Part shown: positions 1-11,427 of the stretch, piece by piece
Numbering within the stretch: the stretch's first letter is position 1
Layout: each line of letters opens with the position of its first letter
NCBI RefSeq assembly: GCF_963678635.1
Contig: NC_087070.1
Span: 54,848,617-54,912,616, forward strand
From: Symsagittifera roscoffensis
Taxonomy: Eukaryota > Xenacoelomorpha > Acoela > Convolutidae
Reading direction: 5' to 3'
DNA length: 64,000 nucleotides
Translations under genes and position numbers: made by a program
The notes under the pieces: generated by a model
Database searches by the model: none
Told to the model about the DNA's origin: nothing
Seen by the model: the letters and a program-made list of their open reading frames with translations, nothing else

Positions 1-880
1 AGGTTGCGACTCGTTTCAAACTAAATTACTTTGAATCATTTAAAGTGACATCGATTGAATCAATAACTCTTGGTGAAAAAATATAAATTTGGCTGATCTT
101 GCGAACAGATTTTTTTCAAACAATCTACTTGAAGCGACACAGTTCAGAAATACTTCATACGGTCATCGCTTCAATAGCTTGCTAAAATAAACCATTTTCT
201 TACAAAACAACCCAAGCTATGGAAAACAACTGAATTGTTTCAATTTTTCACGACTCCATAGCTTGCTTGACTCTTGTTCTTAATTTTTGAAAAACCGATT
301 CAAGCTTCGAAAACAATTTAAAATGTTCCATCTCTCATTTGCTTGCTGGAAAAACTTGAGTTTTGCAAATAGCTTCAAGCTCTATAAAACAACCTCAAAC
401 GCAGCTATTTTTCATCGCTCAAAAGCTTCCTAGAGAATCCGTAAAATTTTTGCTTTTCTCAACGCGATGAAATTTTATTCAGATAAATATAAGTTTCCTG
501 CAACCTGGTTTGCGCTATGAAGTTTTTTTGAAATAATCGAATGATTCATCGCTTGAGAAGCTTGCTCTGGAAAACATTAAAATATTCTCGAATCGATCTG
601 GTCACTGATAGTTTTTTATTTTTCAAAGTCTCATCTTTTGAAAGGTCTACTTAGAAAAACAATCTATTGCTGATTGGCTCACTAAAAAAACAACTCGAAT
701 CGATTGCTCGAATTTATAGCTTGTCTCAAAAATTTCAATTGAGCAAATGGATTCACGATATCGAGTAACTTGAAATTGTTCAACGTTTCATTGTTTGATT
801 AGCTTAGTTAGAACAACTAATTTTTGCGAGCCGATTGATTCATTGCGACGGGATTGCTAGTTTTGTTAAATCAAACATCG
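1..880. repeat. Degenerate tandem repeat, about 75-80 bp period
   Basis: There is no coding frame. A core resembling TTCATCGCTTGAGAAGCTTG followed by an A-rich stretch recurs in decayed form near 164, 250, 340, 413, 547, 625, 705, 790 and 840. Gaps are mostly 75-90 bp. Recurring AATCGATT-type words lie between the cores. I read this as an old minisatellite-like array, possibly entering from the left of the window. Unit borders are approximate because copies are strongly diverged. Confidence 0.45.
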
Positions 881-1457
881 CGTGGAAATATTGCTTAATT
901 ATATGGTTCAGATAAATCAAATTTTTAGGTCGCAATTAAGCAATCAAAGTCGTACAAAAATCATCTACGTAATATTAGATTTGGGGCTCAAAAATGTGCC
1001 ACAAAAAACAGAAAGAAAAATAATTAACTGTATACCTGTTTGAGTCCGAATAAATTGAGAGTGGTATCAAAATTGTAACAAAGCGTCTGGTATTGTTCAT
1101 TCAAAAGATTCAAAAGTAATTTATAAGAAAAATTATGATTAAATTCGATTCAAATCTGTTTCAAATCCCTCGAAAACAAAGGCATTAAAACCGGAAAAAT
1201 TAAATTATGTTGCTTTCAAATTAATTTGTTAAGTCAAGGTTTTTAGCTGAGAATAAGGATTAATTAAAATTGAATAATTAAAAGTTGACCTAAATATATC
1301 CTAATATTCATCAATTATTCTACATACTTTTTCAAAACTAATTTCGATCTCAAATTATTCGGCATGCTTTGTTCAAACTAAAATCAACCTCATCATTTTT
1401 CCATTGCGGCAAAGAAATCTTATTACCCATTGATTTGTGCAAAATATAACCTCATGA
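881..1457. other. Non-coding AT-rich stretch
   Basis: I see no gene, repeat unit or structured RNA here. The sequence is AT-rich with scattered poly-A and poly-T runs. Confidence 0.5.
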
Positions 1458-1489
1458 TTGTATCATAAGACCACCTGTTTACGGTCAAA

Positions 1490-1900
1490 AATGGTTAAGT
1501 TTACTATCGTCTTAGCGACCGAAGCAGAGACAACGCGACTAAACCTTCTCGACCAACTTTGCCACTTCCAGATTTTCGAGACCGAAAACTTTGGTCGGTT
1601 TTTTTGCGACCAGAATGAAGCCAGCGTGACACATGCGCGACCAAATTTTGCCATTTGCAGACTTTCGAGACCGATAATTTCCGTCACCTTTTTCGAGGCC
1701 GAGGGCGAGATAGAGCGAACCAGGAAATAGCGCGACCAGCTTGACCCAGCATTAAGCGGCGCATCCGACTCGAAATGGGCGACTCAACACGTCAATCGTA
1801 CACTTCTGCGCGCAACCGTACAGTTCTGTCGCGACTTTTGCGACCAAGGTGAAGACAGGGCGAGCAAAGAAACTGGTCCAACCGCTGCGACTTATCATAC
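1490..1900. repeat. GCGACC/GAGACC-motif block
   Basis: The words GCGACC, GCGACT, TCGACC and TTTCGAGACCGA recur more than ten times, for example near 1513, 1534, 1548, 1577, 1606, 1635, 1667, 1731, 1831 and 1840. A related block lies at 3180-3310 and a GGTCGC version at 3840-3950. The short open frames on both strands follow from this repetitive, stop-poor composition and look like no protein. GC content is visibly higher than the flanks. Confidence 0.45.
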
Positions 1901-1974
1901 AGTAGCGTGAATTAGGAGAGGAACATTACGAGGCTAAACTGTGCACTGAATAGGCGCACAATTTTGTGTCTATA

Positions 1975-2265
1975 TGTTCCTGGATTCCATAGACAAACCT
2001 TTAAACATGTTCCAAAATGTCAATGGATTCCACTTACAAAACTTCCGTGGATTCCGCGTACAAAACGCTGTAAGGTAAATTTAATCGGCACATTTAATTC
2101 GTTGCGGATTCCGCAACAAGCAAATATAGCTAGTTGTTCTGGATTCCGCAACTGTAAGTGGATTCCGCAAAGTGTAAGTGGAATCCGCAAATATGAGTTG
2201 AACCTGAAAAATTGGTCAGCGGTATCCTCAAATGTAAGCGGATTCCACAAAGTGTAAAGGAATTC
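1975..2265. repeat. GGATTCC short-motif cluster 1
   Basis: The 7-mer GGATTCC or its complement GGAATCC, usually followed by GCAA or ACTTAC, occurs about eight times (near 1981, 2024, 2048, 2105, 2139, 2158, 2178 and 2230). Spacing is irregular at 19-57 bp and both orientations are present. Many copies read GTAAGTGGATTCCGCAA. It is neither a clean tandem array nor a coding region. Confidence 0.55.
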
Positions 2266-2448
2266 AGAATTTGCTTACTACTGAACTTGCATATGAACAA
2301 TTAAAAGCTAGAGCTGGAACTCGTATCTATAGCAATGCGGAATTTAAAGGCAAGGACTTAACCATTGTCAGCGGAATCCACGGAAAATCTCGAAACGTTT
2401 GTTAACTAAATCGGTGGATGTCACCTTTCAGTATTTAAGAAACACAAC

Positions 2449-2670
2449 ACTGAATAAGTTCAACTTTGGAGTAATTGGGTTGAGAGTGTATGGAAAAACA
2501 ACACGCAACATATTGTCAAATTAGGTCAGTATTTGGGATTCCGTCAATCCCAAATACTGATTTTGGAAGCTTAACGCCGAATAAGTTCAATATTTGTAGT
2601 CATTGACTTGAACTGTTTGGAAAACAGCATATCGCCCAATTAAGGTCAGTATTCTGGGTTGCATCAGTAT
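2449..2670. repeat. Imperfect direct repeat of about 128 bp with an inverted repeat
   Basis: GAATAAGTTCAA at about 2452 and again at about 2580, and AGGTCAGTATT at about 2523 and 2644, mark two diverged tandem copies. At the end of the first copy lies a perfect inverted repeat: arms 2526-2540 and 2546-2560 (15 bp each) around a 5-nt spacer. Downstream (2671-2735) an ATCGAAGTTGACAGGA-like word repeats three times. No protein is evident. Confidence 0.5.
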
Positions 2671-2839
2671 TTAGGATCGAAGTTGACAGGATTTGAGATC
2701 GAAGTTGGGTTGACAGGAATTGAGACCAAAGTTTGGTATTTCAACTGCCAGTTGATCAATTGAGATTAATTGTTCTGGTGACTATTGTTCAGTAACTAGA
2801 AGAAATAAATTTAAACGCTATACCACGCATATGCTTAAA

Positions 2840-3170
2840 TGTAAACGGAATCCGCAGACAAAATGCGGATTCCACTTACAATTTGCGGATTCCACTTACA
2901 AGTTGCCGAATCCATAACAGCTCAATTTAACTATACAAGCGTCTTATTATTTGTTTGTGGACTACACAAACTGTTCTGGATTCCGCAAATATGGTTGCGG
3001 ATTCCGCAAAATAGCCTATTTTTGGAGCGATTTGGAGCGGTACAGTGTTTTAGGTATTTGTTTGTGGAATCCAAAACGGCGAAGAAGATCAAATAAAAGT
3101 AATAAAATTGGGGATTCCGCCACAAATCTGATTTTGGCCTGTTGTGAAATCCGCTTACCATTCACAGAAT
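2840..3170. repeat. GGATTCC short-motif cluster 2
   Basis: This is a second cluster of the GGATTCC/GGAATCC word, with roughly nine occurrences (near 2846, 2865, 2884, 2904, 2976, 2996, 3065, 3110 and 3146), several followed by ACTTACA or GCAAA. It is clearly related to 1975-2265, from which it is separated by about 570 bp. A GCGACC-type block follows directly at 3180-3310, so the order cluster plus GCGACC block may be a composite repeat seen twice in opposite order. Confidence 0.5.
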
Positions 3171-3310
3171 GCACAGTTTGGCTTCGTAATGAAACTTTGC
3201 CCTTCACAGACTTTCTCGACCTTACAGGTCCCTTGCGACTTTCACTGCCAAGGAAGAGACGACGCGGCTCGACCGAACACGAATGCGCGACCACACTCGT
3301 CATTCCTGAT

Positions 3311-3962
3311 TTTGGAAGCGGTTGTGAAAACGCAGATAATATTTTTTATCAAAATGATTTTGAAAGATTGAAAAACTGTTTTTTTTAACTGCTGCTGGTT
3401 CCTTCAGGAAAATGTTATCGATGAAGTCAATCGAGTGCAAATTATTGAATGATCGCATGCAAATCTACAGAAGATTGTAGACATGCAATATAACCAAAGC
3501 TCAGCCAGAATTTCGTTTTATTGGAGCCCAACTGAGATGCAGTCATTTTAAAAAAGTCATTTCATCAGCTTCTTTTACTTTTGCACTCTTAAAATTGGAT
3601 ATAACTTAAATAAAGCCTTACAATCAAAATCAAGTAAACCATACTGAATTTTTGGCTCATTGTTAGGGTTATGATACTTAATTATGATCACTTTCGGTAC
3701 AAGTTATATCATTTTGAATACAAACATTGTAAGGTTTCCTTTTTAGATTTGACTGTATCAAAGTGATAGGTAAAACTTAGTTTTTGGTAAGACCTTCACT
3801 ACCAAGTTGGAGACCAGACGCCACGGCATGTAGAGGCTCAACCGAAGTTGCCATTCCTACTGTTGGTCGCAAACTCACGTCGTGGGTCGGAAAGTTTCCC
3901 ATGGGTCGCAAAGTTGCGCCGTAGGTCGCTAAATGGCGCAAGAGGTCACAAAAATTTTTTCT
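3311..3962. other. Non-coding stretch with GGTCGC words
   Basis: 3370-3800 shows nothing recognisable. 3840-3955 contains GGTCGCAAA or GGTCGGAAA four times at roughly 20-30 bp spacing, related to the GCGACC block upstream. The minus-strand open frame here contains a proline run encoded by the poly-G tract and is not credible as a gene. Confidence 0.4.
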
Positions 3963-3984
3963 GGGGGGGGGGGGGGGGGGGGGG
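3963..3984 (+). repeat. G22 homopolymer
   Basis: Twenty-two consecutive G residues are followed by TGGTGG. On the plus strand this has strong potential for G-quadruplex formation, and in long-read or short-read data it is a likely length-error site. It abuts the GGTCGC-word block. Confidence 0.9.
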
Positions 3985-5189
3985 TGGTGGCTGTGATTTG
4001 AAAAATAAACTACTTTTTCTAAACTAAACACACACACAAGATTTCGCATCGAACTCGTTTGCAAGGCAGTAATTTTTCCAATTTGAGTTGAAGCGTGCTT
4101 AAAATTGCGAGAGTAAGTGCTTTTACCCGCTACACCAATCCAGAATTTTTAGAGCTCTCAAACTCTCTCTCTTAGATCGTTTCTGATTGTTTGTTTTTCA
4201 GTTATTCTCCTTATAATTGAGTCATCCTGGAATACTCCGCACTATTTGCTGTCTTTTGATAAAAACAGGTGTTTTCTTTGTTCATTTGATTTTCATTTTA
4301 CTGATGATTAATTGATTGGTTGCGTTTATTGGTTTCATAAGCTTGGTTAAATTGATGTATTCTGGTCATTCTCTTTTTGTTTTTAATTTTGTTTTTGTTA
4401 ATTTTGTGAATTACCCGATTTAAAAAATTTTCTACATCGGAAAAGAATTTTATCTTTTTCTTCTTCCTGGGTTGACTTCAAAAATATCTTCCATGGCTTT
4501 CTTAAAAACAACTACTAGATCAGTTCCTCTGTGACTATTGTATTTATCCAACGGCTATTTTGTGTTCTATTTTAATTGTTTTTTTTTTCGTCTGTATTTT
4601 GACCAATTCTGCATATCAGTTACACTAGTTTTTTAAATTTGGTTTTTGGTTCTCCCACTTCATTTTGTTTCTCGGTTTGTACATGATCGGCTTTATTTTG
4701 CTCCGCTGGATGAGCGTAAGAGTTTTGTCAAGCGTTTGAGTTTTTTGAGTGGTTAGTTTCTTAAATTTTTAAAAAAATTTTGGCCCAGTGGTTGTCTGCT
4801 GAAAAAATGTTGGCTTTTTTACTGCTTCATATTTTTGTTTTGATGCCATTTTAACAATCAATTTTTTGAAGTACTCCCATGTTGATTTTCCAAGGAAGTG
4901 CTCCTAAGTAAACGATGAATTATACTCTCAATCAAAAAGGAACAAGAATAAGGGTACGTGTCATTGGATGTGTCGGAGTACTTCCACATGGGAAAAATTT
5001 TCGAGACATTGGGTGCTGATGAAAAACAGTGATTGGAAATTTATTATTCGTAAAAGAGGTCCAATGGGGTATTGTTACTATCACTTAGTAAGATGAATGA
5101 GATGAAAAAAGTAGAAAGGGAGAGTAGAGACATCTCATGAAATCCCACCCCCCATTCTAATGATAAAGTATCGAGGTAACTAATCGAAA
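3985..5189. other. Non-coding stretch, no gene seen
   Basis: The sequence is T-rich and AT-rich without a convincing open frame. I looked for Penelope reverse-transcriptase motifs upstream of the GIY-YIG fragment that begins near 5190 and found none, so that fragment appears to be 5'-truncated. Confidence 0.4.
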
Positions 5190-5617
5190 GTGCTAGAATC
5201 CAAATTTGAGCAAAGAACTGTGGTTCAAAATAGTTTTCGATACAAGAAAACTACAAAAGCGTGCCTGCTTTCCCTGAAAACACCGTTTGAACCTGAACTG
5301 AGATCTAGAGTGGTGTATAAGCGCACCTACTCCAGATGTTATTCCACCTATGTTGGTCAAACGGTTCGCCCCTTAATCACGAGGATCGAAGAACAGTGTA
5401 AGGAGGACATCCCAGTGGGACAGCACTTGCAGGAGTGTGGTGCAGATGGTATTAGGCTTGAGGTTAAATCAGAAGTTATAGATTAAACAAGCAGCACCTA
5501 TAAACTACATATGCTAGAAATATTACGCCTAGAAGCATTGCGGCAACCGCCCAAAATAAACACTTGCGAGGATTTAAACAGCATCGAATTGACTCCAAAC
5601 ATTTTTGTCTATGTATA
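5190..5617 (+). pseudogene. Penelope-like element GIY-YIG endonuclease fragment
   Basis: The frame encodes the end of a Penelope-like retroelement polyprotein. Around residues 40-60 it shows a V-Y-K-x-T-C-like core with Y-V-G-Q-T and a following R, then V-G-Q-H-L-x-x-C. This is the GIY-YIG layout with the usual Cys/His insertion. An in-frame TAA at 5484-5486 interrupts it, and the same frame continues to about 5615 with the L-x-x-L-E-A-L and K-I-N-T segments typical of the C-terminus, so it is a pseudogene. No reverse transcriptase is visible upstream. Known function of the family: the endonuclease nicks target DNA during retrotransposition. Related minus-strand copies lie at 26-27 kb and 32 kb. 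Confidence 0.7.
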
Positions 5618-5639
5618 AAAGCTCACAGGTTATTCCTCA

Positions 5640-7070
5640 TCTGCAGGCTTTACTTCGGCCTGTAGTGATCAGTTTTTTCTTGAACGTCTTTAACGTCATT
5701 CAATAGACAGTGTTTTAAACATTTCAGTTGCCCATATTTATCCAGTTTTTCTTTAAATGTGTTGTTTGTTCTAATCGCTGCTGGTAAAGATTTCCAGTCA
5801 TTAATAGCTGCTATGGTGAACAATTTGTTTCTTGAGGTGGTTCTAGTTTTACTGGTGATCATTTTGTACGGGTTTGCTCGCGTGTTTTTTTCATTAATTG
5901 AGAAAAGTCTTTCAATTGCTGCTACATAATAAATTCCGTTTAAGCTTTTGAAAATTCAATCGTTGTACCTCGCTTTCTTCTGTATTCGAGAGTTGGGAGA
6001 CTCAGACTCTTTCGTGTGTTTGAATAGCTAAAGTTGCGTATGCATGGGTCTAGTCTCGTCGGGCATCGTTGTACATTTTCGATTGTGCAAGGTCGTCAAA
6101 ATGCCTCTGCTCAGGTTCAGGAAGCTTTTCCTCCTTATAGCTACCATACTGTTCTCCAGTTCCGTTTTCTTGCCAATGTTTTCTCGAAACGATAACTTCA
6201 AATCCACGATAACTCCTAGGTCTTTCTCAGTTTCTATATTGCTTAGGAATGGTTAAGCATCCAGAGTGTAGTTACGTTCTGGTAGCTTTTCCCCTCCTAT
6301 TAGGGTTAATGTGTGATATTTTGACATGTTGAATAGCATCAGGCTACTTTTTTTGCTGATCTGCAGGCTTTTCTTCGGCCTGTGATGATCAGTTTTTTCT
6401 TGGACGTTCATTACGTCATTCAATAGACAGTGTTTTGGACATTTCAGTTGCCCATTATTTATCAAGTTTTGCTTTAAATGTGTTAACACTGTTGTTTGTT
6501 CTAATCGCTTCTGGTAAAAATTCCCAGTCATTAACAGCTGCTTTGGTGAAAAAATTGTTTCTTGAGGAAGTTCTAGTTTTACTTGTGATCATTTTGTACG
6601 GGTTTGCTCGCGTGTTCCTTTCATTAATTGAGAAAAGTCTTTCAATTGCAGCTACATACTAAATTCCGTTTAAGCTTCTGAAAATTTAACCGTTGTCCCT
6701 CGCTTTCTTCTGTATTTTAGAGTTGGGAGGCTCAGACTCTTTCGTGTGTTTGAATAGCTAAGGCTGCCTATGCATGGGACTAGTCTCGTTGGTCTTCGTT
6801 GTAAATATTAGTTTATGACCTTATCTTTCTTGAGGTATGGATTCCAAGCTTGGTTTGTGTATTCTAGGTTTGATCTCACGAATGCCTTGTGCAAAGTCGT
6901 CAAAATGCCTCTGCTCAGGCTCAGAAAACTTTTCCATACTGTCGTTATCGCTACCATACTGTTCCCCAGTTCCGTTTTCTTGCCAATGTGTTCTCGAAAC
7001 GATAACTTCAGATCCACGATAACTCCTAGGTCTTTCTCAATTTCTACCTTGCTTAGAACTGATTAAGGAT
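5640..7070 (-). repeat. Tandem duplication of LINE 3' end (about 0.7 kb)
   Basis: 5643-6256 and 6359-7066 are about 85-90% alike by eye and share the same order of words (GCAGGCTT, TTCGGCCTGT, CAATAGACAGTGTTTT, ACGGGTTTGCTCGCGTG, CCACGATAACTCCTAGGTC). The offset is about 715 bp at the start. Each copy encodes, on the minus strand, the RT thumb/C-terminal segment ending in H-C-L-L-N-D-V, so the LINE tail occurs twice. The copy nearer the RT core keeps extra sequence (about 6790-6870) that the outer copy lacks. Confidence 0.8.
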
Positions 7071-7600
7071 CCAGAGTGTAGTTACGTTCTGGTAGCTTTT
7101 CCCCTCCTGTTAAGGTTAGTGTGTGACATTTTGACAATAGCATCAGGCTCCATTCTGCCCATTTTTTTCTTTTGTTTAGGTCGTGCTGCAGTTTGCTTGT
7201 TTCTTTTTCTGATGTAATCGATTTCTATTTCTTCACATCGTCTACATAGAAAAGTATTTGGGACTCAATTTCATCCACCATTGAGTGTATGTATAAGATA
7301 AACAATTTTGTTCCTAGGACCGATCCTTAAGGCATACCGCTTATGACGTGCACCCAATCTGAGTAACTTTTGCTTACTACGACGCTTGCTTCCTTCCAAT
7401 CAGGAATTCGGTGATCCACACTAGAGGTTTTCTTCTGCTCCTGAGTCTTGACAAGGTGTTAGGCAATCTGTTGTGTGAAACACAATCAAAGCTTTTTTTT
7501 GGAAATCAATATAAACCAGCAATTTCAGTCCTCTGGAGTTTCCCCAGCATCCCATGAGTTTTTCACCAGACTGCCTAGTGCTTCCGCTGTTTCATTTCGA
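7070..7600 (-). pseudogene. LINE reverse transcriptase core (fragment)
   Basis: On the minus strand near 7340-7300 the frame reads S-G-M-P, then a stop, then G-S-V-L-G. This is RT motif 4 with its expected Q codon changed to TAA. Near 7250-7236 comes F-Y-V-D-D, the catalytic YxDD box, soon followed by another stop. Continuing down, the segment at 7017-6808 carries the typical tail with L-E-Y-x-N-Q-A-W-N-P-Y. RT polymerises cDNA at the nicked target. The stops make this copy dead. Confidence 0.75.
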
Positions 7601-7683
7601 GTCTCGTGCAGTATCCACGGGTGAACATTATCTGGCCCTATTGATTTTGTGGTGTCTAGTTTGACAAGTTCATTTAAGATCAG

Positions 7684-8188
7684 TTACTTTGTTAGAGTTA
7701 GATCATCCAAAATTTGTTGTTCTTGGCTATCCACTTCATCAAAGCTTTCTGGTCGTTCTTTGTGGAATACTGAATTTGAAAAATTTGACAATGCTCTTGC
7801 TTTTACCCTGTCGGTTTTTGCCCTCTTGTTATGACCAAGGTTGAGGGCAGGTATTATGTTTGTTGATTTGAGCTTTTTGTTGACGTGATTCCAGACTTTT
7901 TGGGTTGGAATTTGATACATTCAATATCTCCTCTTCATGTTTTTTAGTGCGCCCTCGGGTCAATTTCCTGAGTTTGTTCCGGACTTTAGTATGCGTAGTT
8001 TAGTTGTATCTCAACTCGTCTGAAATCTTTTTCAGTTTTCTGTTTTTTATGCGAATTGCAACTCTCACATCAGAACTCCTTGCAAATTTATTCTGCTTTA
8101 CACGAATTTTTATCTTGGGAATAATTTTTGTTGTTGCTGGATCAAGTGTACAATTGAACTTGCTCCAGTTCTGATGTACTGTGATCAA
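7684..8188 (-). pseudogene. LINE EN-RT linker fragments
   Basis: Two short minus-strand frames (8188-8000 and 7920-7684) are lysine-rich. They contain K-V-W-N-H-V-N-K-K-L-K, similar in character to the segment between endonuclease and RT in CR1/L2/Jockey elements (K-x-x-W-x-x-I-N-x-x-x-K). Position between the two enzymatic domains supports the assignment; the similarity alone would not. Confidence 0.5.
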
Positions 8189-8499
8189 TTTTTCTTAAGT
8201 TACTTTATTCTTTATGTCCGACCGAAGTTCTTGGTAGCTCTCTTTGCTTTATTTCAATCCTTCTTTTCTTCGGTTGTTATCCACAGATTGAATTTTGCTG
8301 GTATAAGTTTAGAATCAGTTTTCCTCAGCGGAGTTATTTAATCAATAGTGGAAGGTTCCAAGGTCTTGTCGATTACTAAGAGATTTAGTTAATTATGCTG
8401 TGTCATTTGTGGCGGTCTATCTATGTGTTGATTAAGATAAAATACATTGACTGTTTCAATGAGATGATGTTTTTTTTAAATGTACGTTAATAATTCGTG

Positions 8500-8925
8500 C
8501 TAACATAATTCCAATCTTTATCTCGGAAAATCATGTCTCCTACTCTTATGTTTTTAGCTCTACTTGATCCAATGTTTCCTAAAAAGTTGTTGAGACTGGA
8601 ATTATTTGAGAAGTTGATGATGGACTGCAAAAATTCGAGGCTATCACAATGTCTCGTTTTGTTAAGAGTAGGTTATAAACTTGAAATTCCTCAAGTTCAA
8701 AGTCATTCTCGACTTCTTTGTAAACTATTTCTTTCCGGATATACAAAAAAAACCCTGCCCTTCCCGGTTGGGTTCATATTTATGGATTTCAGATTGTAGC
8801 AGCCGTGTTTGTGCCAATTTGGATTCCATGCGGTTCTAGAATTCTTTGGTTTCATTTGAGTCAGGGCAATAGTGTGTGGTAGTGTTTTTGTCTGCTGTAA
8901 CCTTGTTTTGTTTGTATTCAAGATA
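8500..8925 (-). pseudogene. LINE APE-type endonuclease fragment
   Basis: The minus-strand frame starting near 8921 runs through a G-x-G-R-x-F-F-V-Y segment and, after a frameshift near 8610, through V-G-D-M-I-F-R-D-K-D-W. The last is a decayed form of the G-D-F-N-x-x-x-I-x-W motif of apurinic/apyrimidinic-type LINE endonucleases. The G-D is kept but F-N is lost. It sits directly upstream of the linker and RT parts of the same element. Confidence 0.6.
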
Positions 8926-9757
8926 TTTTTTAGAAGTCAATGTGTCTACCTTGCCGAACTAGAGCTCAAAATGTTCTATTTTTCCTGTGTTCGCACTTGC
9001 ACACTCGATGTCCTTTTCTTTACTTTGATTATTTTGTTCCCTCTGACATTGCACAGAAATAATCCGGTTTCCTCTGCTGTTGAGTTTTTTGCTCTCTTCA
9101 ATAAAACATTTTCCTTTTCCTTCAGGGTCCTATCAGAGGTAATTCAAAGTAACCTTAGTACTTGTTTGACATTTTTCAAATTACGTCAGGTTCTTTGTCA
9201 AGACTTTAGCGTTTTCTGCTGAATCCATTGTGATTCTCAATGGGCAGAGTCTCAATTTTGATGCCTGTGCAAAGTTTGTGTATAAACAATAGATCAATAG
9301 ATCTTCATTCTGCCGCTCTTTTGGTTCTTTCGATTGACTTTCAGTGGCTTTTTCTTTAATCTGATTCCTTTTCTTTAATCCTCTTCTTTAATCTGATCTC
9401 AAGTCCTTCTCTTGTCTCCGTTTTCTTCTGCTCCAGCTTCCAGAATAAAGTCTTTCTGAGTTTAGGTAACAGTAGTTTCAATTTTTCAAGTTACTTATCC
9501 GTTGCACTCAATCCCATTGTAAGTTGTGCGTTGACATTGGTTCCAGTCATAAAAAAATTTTAAGTCTCTTAATAAAGTTTTCACAAAATCAACCGTTTTG
9601 AAATATTTAGTTCAGCCATCGCAATCCATTACTTGGTCCATTGGGTCGCCGAAATCTTTCATGCAAGTAACACATGTCCATGATATATGTGTATTTCTCT
9701 TAGCGTGGTTACTGATTCTGAAAAACTTCACCTAGACCGTTCAGGAATAATGAAGTT
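8926..9757. other. Non-coding stretch, possible LINE ORF1 remains
   Basis: T-rich plus-strand frames here show no domain I recognise. By position, the LINE ORF1 could have been here on the minus strand, but nothing in the sequence shows it. Confidence 0.3.
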
Positions 9758-10640
9758 TGTAACATTCGCCCGGAAGGACATAACGACGGAAAACAAAGCT
9801 AGGTTCTGAAACGACTGGCTAGAGTCTAAACACAGCATCACAAGCTTTCAAAAGTCTCATCAAAACCAGTTCAATGCGTGGTCCTTAACATTGGGTCGAC
9901 AAAGTCGTTACAACTTGACTGCAAAAATAGTGTGCTCATGGCTGGGTCTGAGTATCCCAGGACCACCAGCACACTCCTGAAAACAGGGTTAATACTTAAT
10001 TATCATATTACTATTGTTTTTGTTCAGTAGATAAAAACCATCAAATTTATCGCAGATGGATCCAACTTTTTCCTAAACTCCTAATTTTTCATGTTCTGAA
10101 AAGTGAATTAGATGTTAATTAAATTCAATTCAAGGCATTCCGGGAAACTAAAAATTATTAGTTTCAGTTTTTTTTAACAGATTTTTGGTCTTCACCAAAT
10201 AAACTCTCTCTCTCTCTCTCTTTAGCACCGTTAAGGGCTGCAACCTCGGCTCTTGGCCTTCCCAATTGAGAAAGCCGCAACAATAACAATTGTGTCAGCA
10301 CAATAATTACTTTCCGGAATGCTCGCGGGTCTTTAAACTCGTTTTTCTATTTTTTCTGCTTTGTTCAACGTTTTGTGTGTTTTTCTTTGAAAATCAAAAA
10401 TCATTCTTCTGAGTTTCGCTGTTTTTCATGATACTTCAAAGTCGTGATGGGTCTTTATTTTCAATCGAAATTTAAAAAATCCTTTCGTCTCTCCAAAAAA
10501 ACCCAATTGTGATTAACACCACTAATCTTGTTCAATTGTACGATTAACACCACTAACTTCTAAAACAGCCAAATCTTCCAATAGACTGCTCCAGATTAAG
10601 ATTCGTGTCAGAGATGCATTTCAGGCCGTTCTGGTCCAAT
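9758..10640. repeat. Interspersed repeat, copy A (Penelope tail family)
   Basis: This block aligns by eye with 24590-25480. It begins TAACATTCGCCCGG in both and shares AAAACCAGTTCAAT, GACAAAGTCGTTAC, ATTATCATAT and TTACTTTCCGGAATGCTC. A shorter version is at 31170-31600. In the other two places the repeat lies immediately 3' of minus-strand Penelope-like coding remains, so copy A is best read as a solo Penelope 3' tail. It contains a (CT)n run at about 10204-10221. Confidence 0.7.
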
Positions 10641-10959
10641 GTCACATACTCCCCGGACGGCCCAGTCAATGTCCTCATTGACCTTCAAGTAACCCATCAG
10701 AAAGGTACAGTGTCATCGAGTATAGTTTCCAAAATGCGCGAAAAGAGTTTTTAGCCGCATCACATCGACTCAGTACGTGCTTCAAATGGTATCATACTAC
10801 ATTGTTATTTTCTTCTAAAGTTTTCATTAATCTGCACTCTGAGGATATGACCTAAGATAAAATAACTTTTTTTGACTTTTCGCGTCATTGTTTCAGTTTA
10901 AAATTTCTTCTCCTAGGGCTTAAAAAGTCCTCCATACCTCTGCTCTTCTATCCTTTGTT

Positions 10960-11427
10960 TCAGCAAGGTAGATGGTCTACATTAGTTTCCCTATTTCTGC
11001 AGAAGCTGTTGTGGAGGCATAACATCACCTTTCTCTCCAGATCTTCCTCAAACGTTTGTTCTCTTTCTCTTCCGTCACAATCAATCGTCTTCAACGCTCT
11101 TTTCACTGATATAGTTACTGCATTCCGATGGGTCACAAAAACTTGCTTGAACGCTTCCAATCCTCTGTCCATCTGGTACGAACTGTACACTCTGTTGTGC
11201 TTCGCCATATGCTTGTTGGCATAGTAAAACAACCAGGCCATCATTTTGACTCTGAACCATGGGATCAGTCCTCTTCTGGCCCATATCTTCTTTACTTCCA
11301 TTGGAATGTTCAAAATGTTGCATATTGTCTCAAAAAGATCTAAATCTCTACGCAATCGAGCTCTTCTAACTGTTCTTTGGTCGGTGCTTCCTGTCAATTG
11401 TGTTCTATAACATAAGCATCTAGCCAT
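10960..11427 (-). CDS. Unrecognised 155-codon ORF, possible endogenous viral segment
   Basis: This is an open minus-strand frame of 155 codons with no recognisable motif. The product is basic and helix-rich in appearance, with no signal peptide or membrane span. The central stretch contains R-G-L-I-P-W-F-R-V-K followed by W-L-F and later M-D-R-G-L-E-A-F-K-Q. It is duplicated at 12022-12384, where the reading frame is shortened by a single-base difference near 12385. Upstream minus-strand sequence is stop-rich, so this is probably part of a longer decayed protein. The compact alpha-helical character would suit a nucleoprotein of an RNA virus integrated long ago, but I cannot confirm that and a transposon origin is equally open. 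Confidence 0.35.
   Translation of the reverse strand: MARCLCYRTQLTGSTDQRTVRRARLRRDLDLFETICNILNIPMEVKKIWARRGLIPWFRVKMMAWLFYYANKHMAKHNRVYSSYQMDRGLEAFKQVFVTHRNAVTISVKRALKTIDCDGREREQTFEEDLERKVMLCLHNSFCRNRETNVDHLPC

Larger units (their letters stand above)
5640..8925 (-). mobile_element. Decayed CR1/L2-like non-LTR retrotransposon
   Basis: Reading the minus strand from 8925 down, I see pieces of an APE-type endonuclease (8500-8925), an inter-domain linker (about 7680-8190), reverse-transcriptase motifs (7200-7600) and the RT C-terminal region (5650-7020). The order EN-RT matches Jockey-superfamily elements of the CR1/L2 kind. Frameshifts and stops are frequent, so it is an old inactive copy. The 3' part is present twice in tandem. 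No ORF1 is recognisable above 8925. It is less preserved than the LINE at 36.6-41.1 kb, and the two differ enough to be separate families. Clade assignment is tentative. Confidence 0.75.
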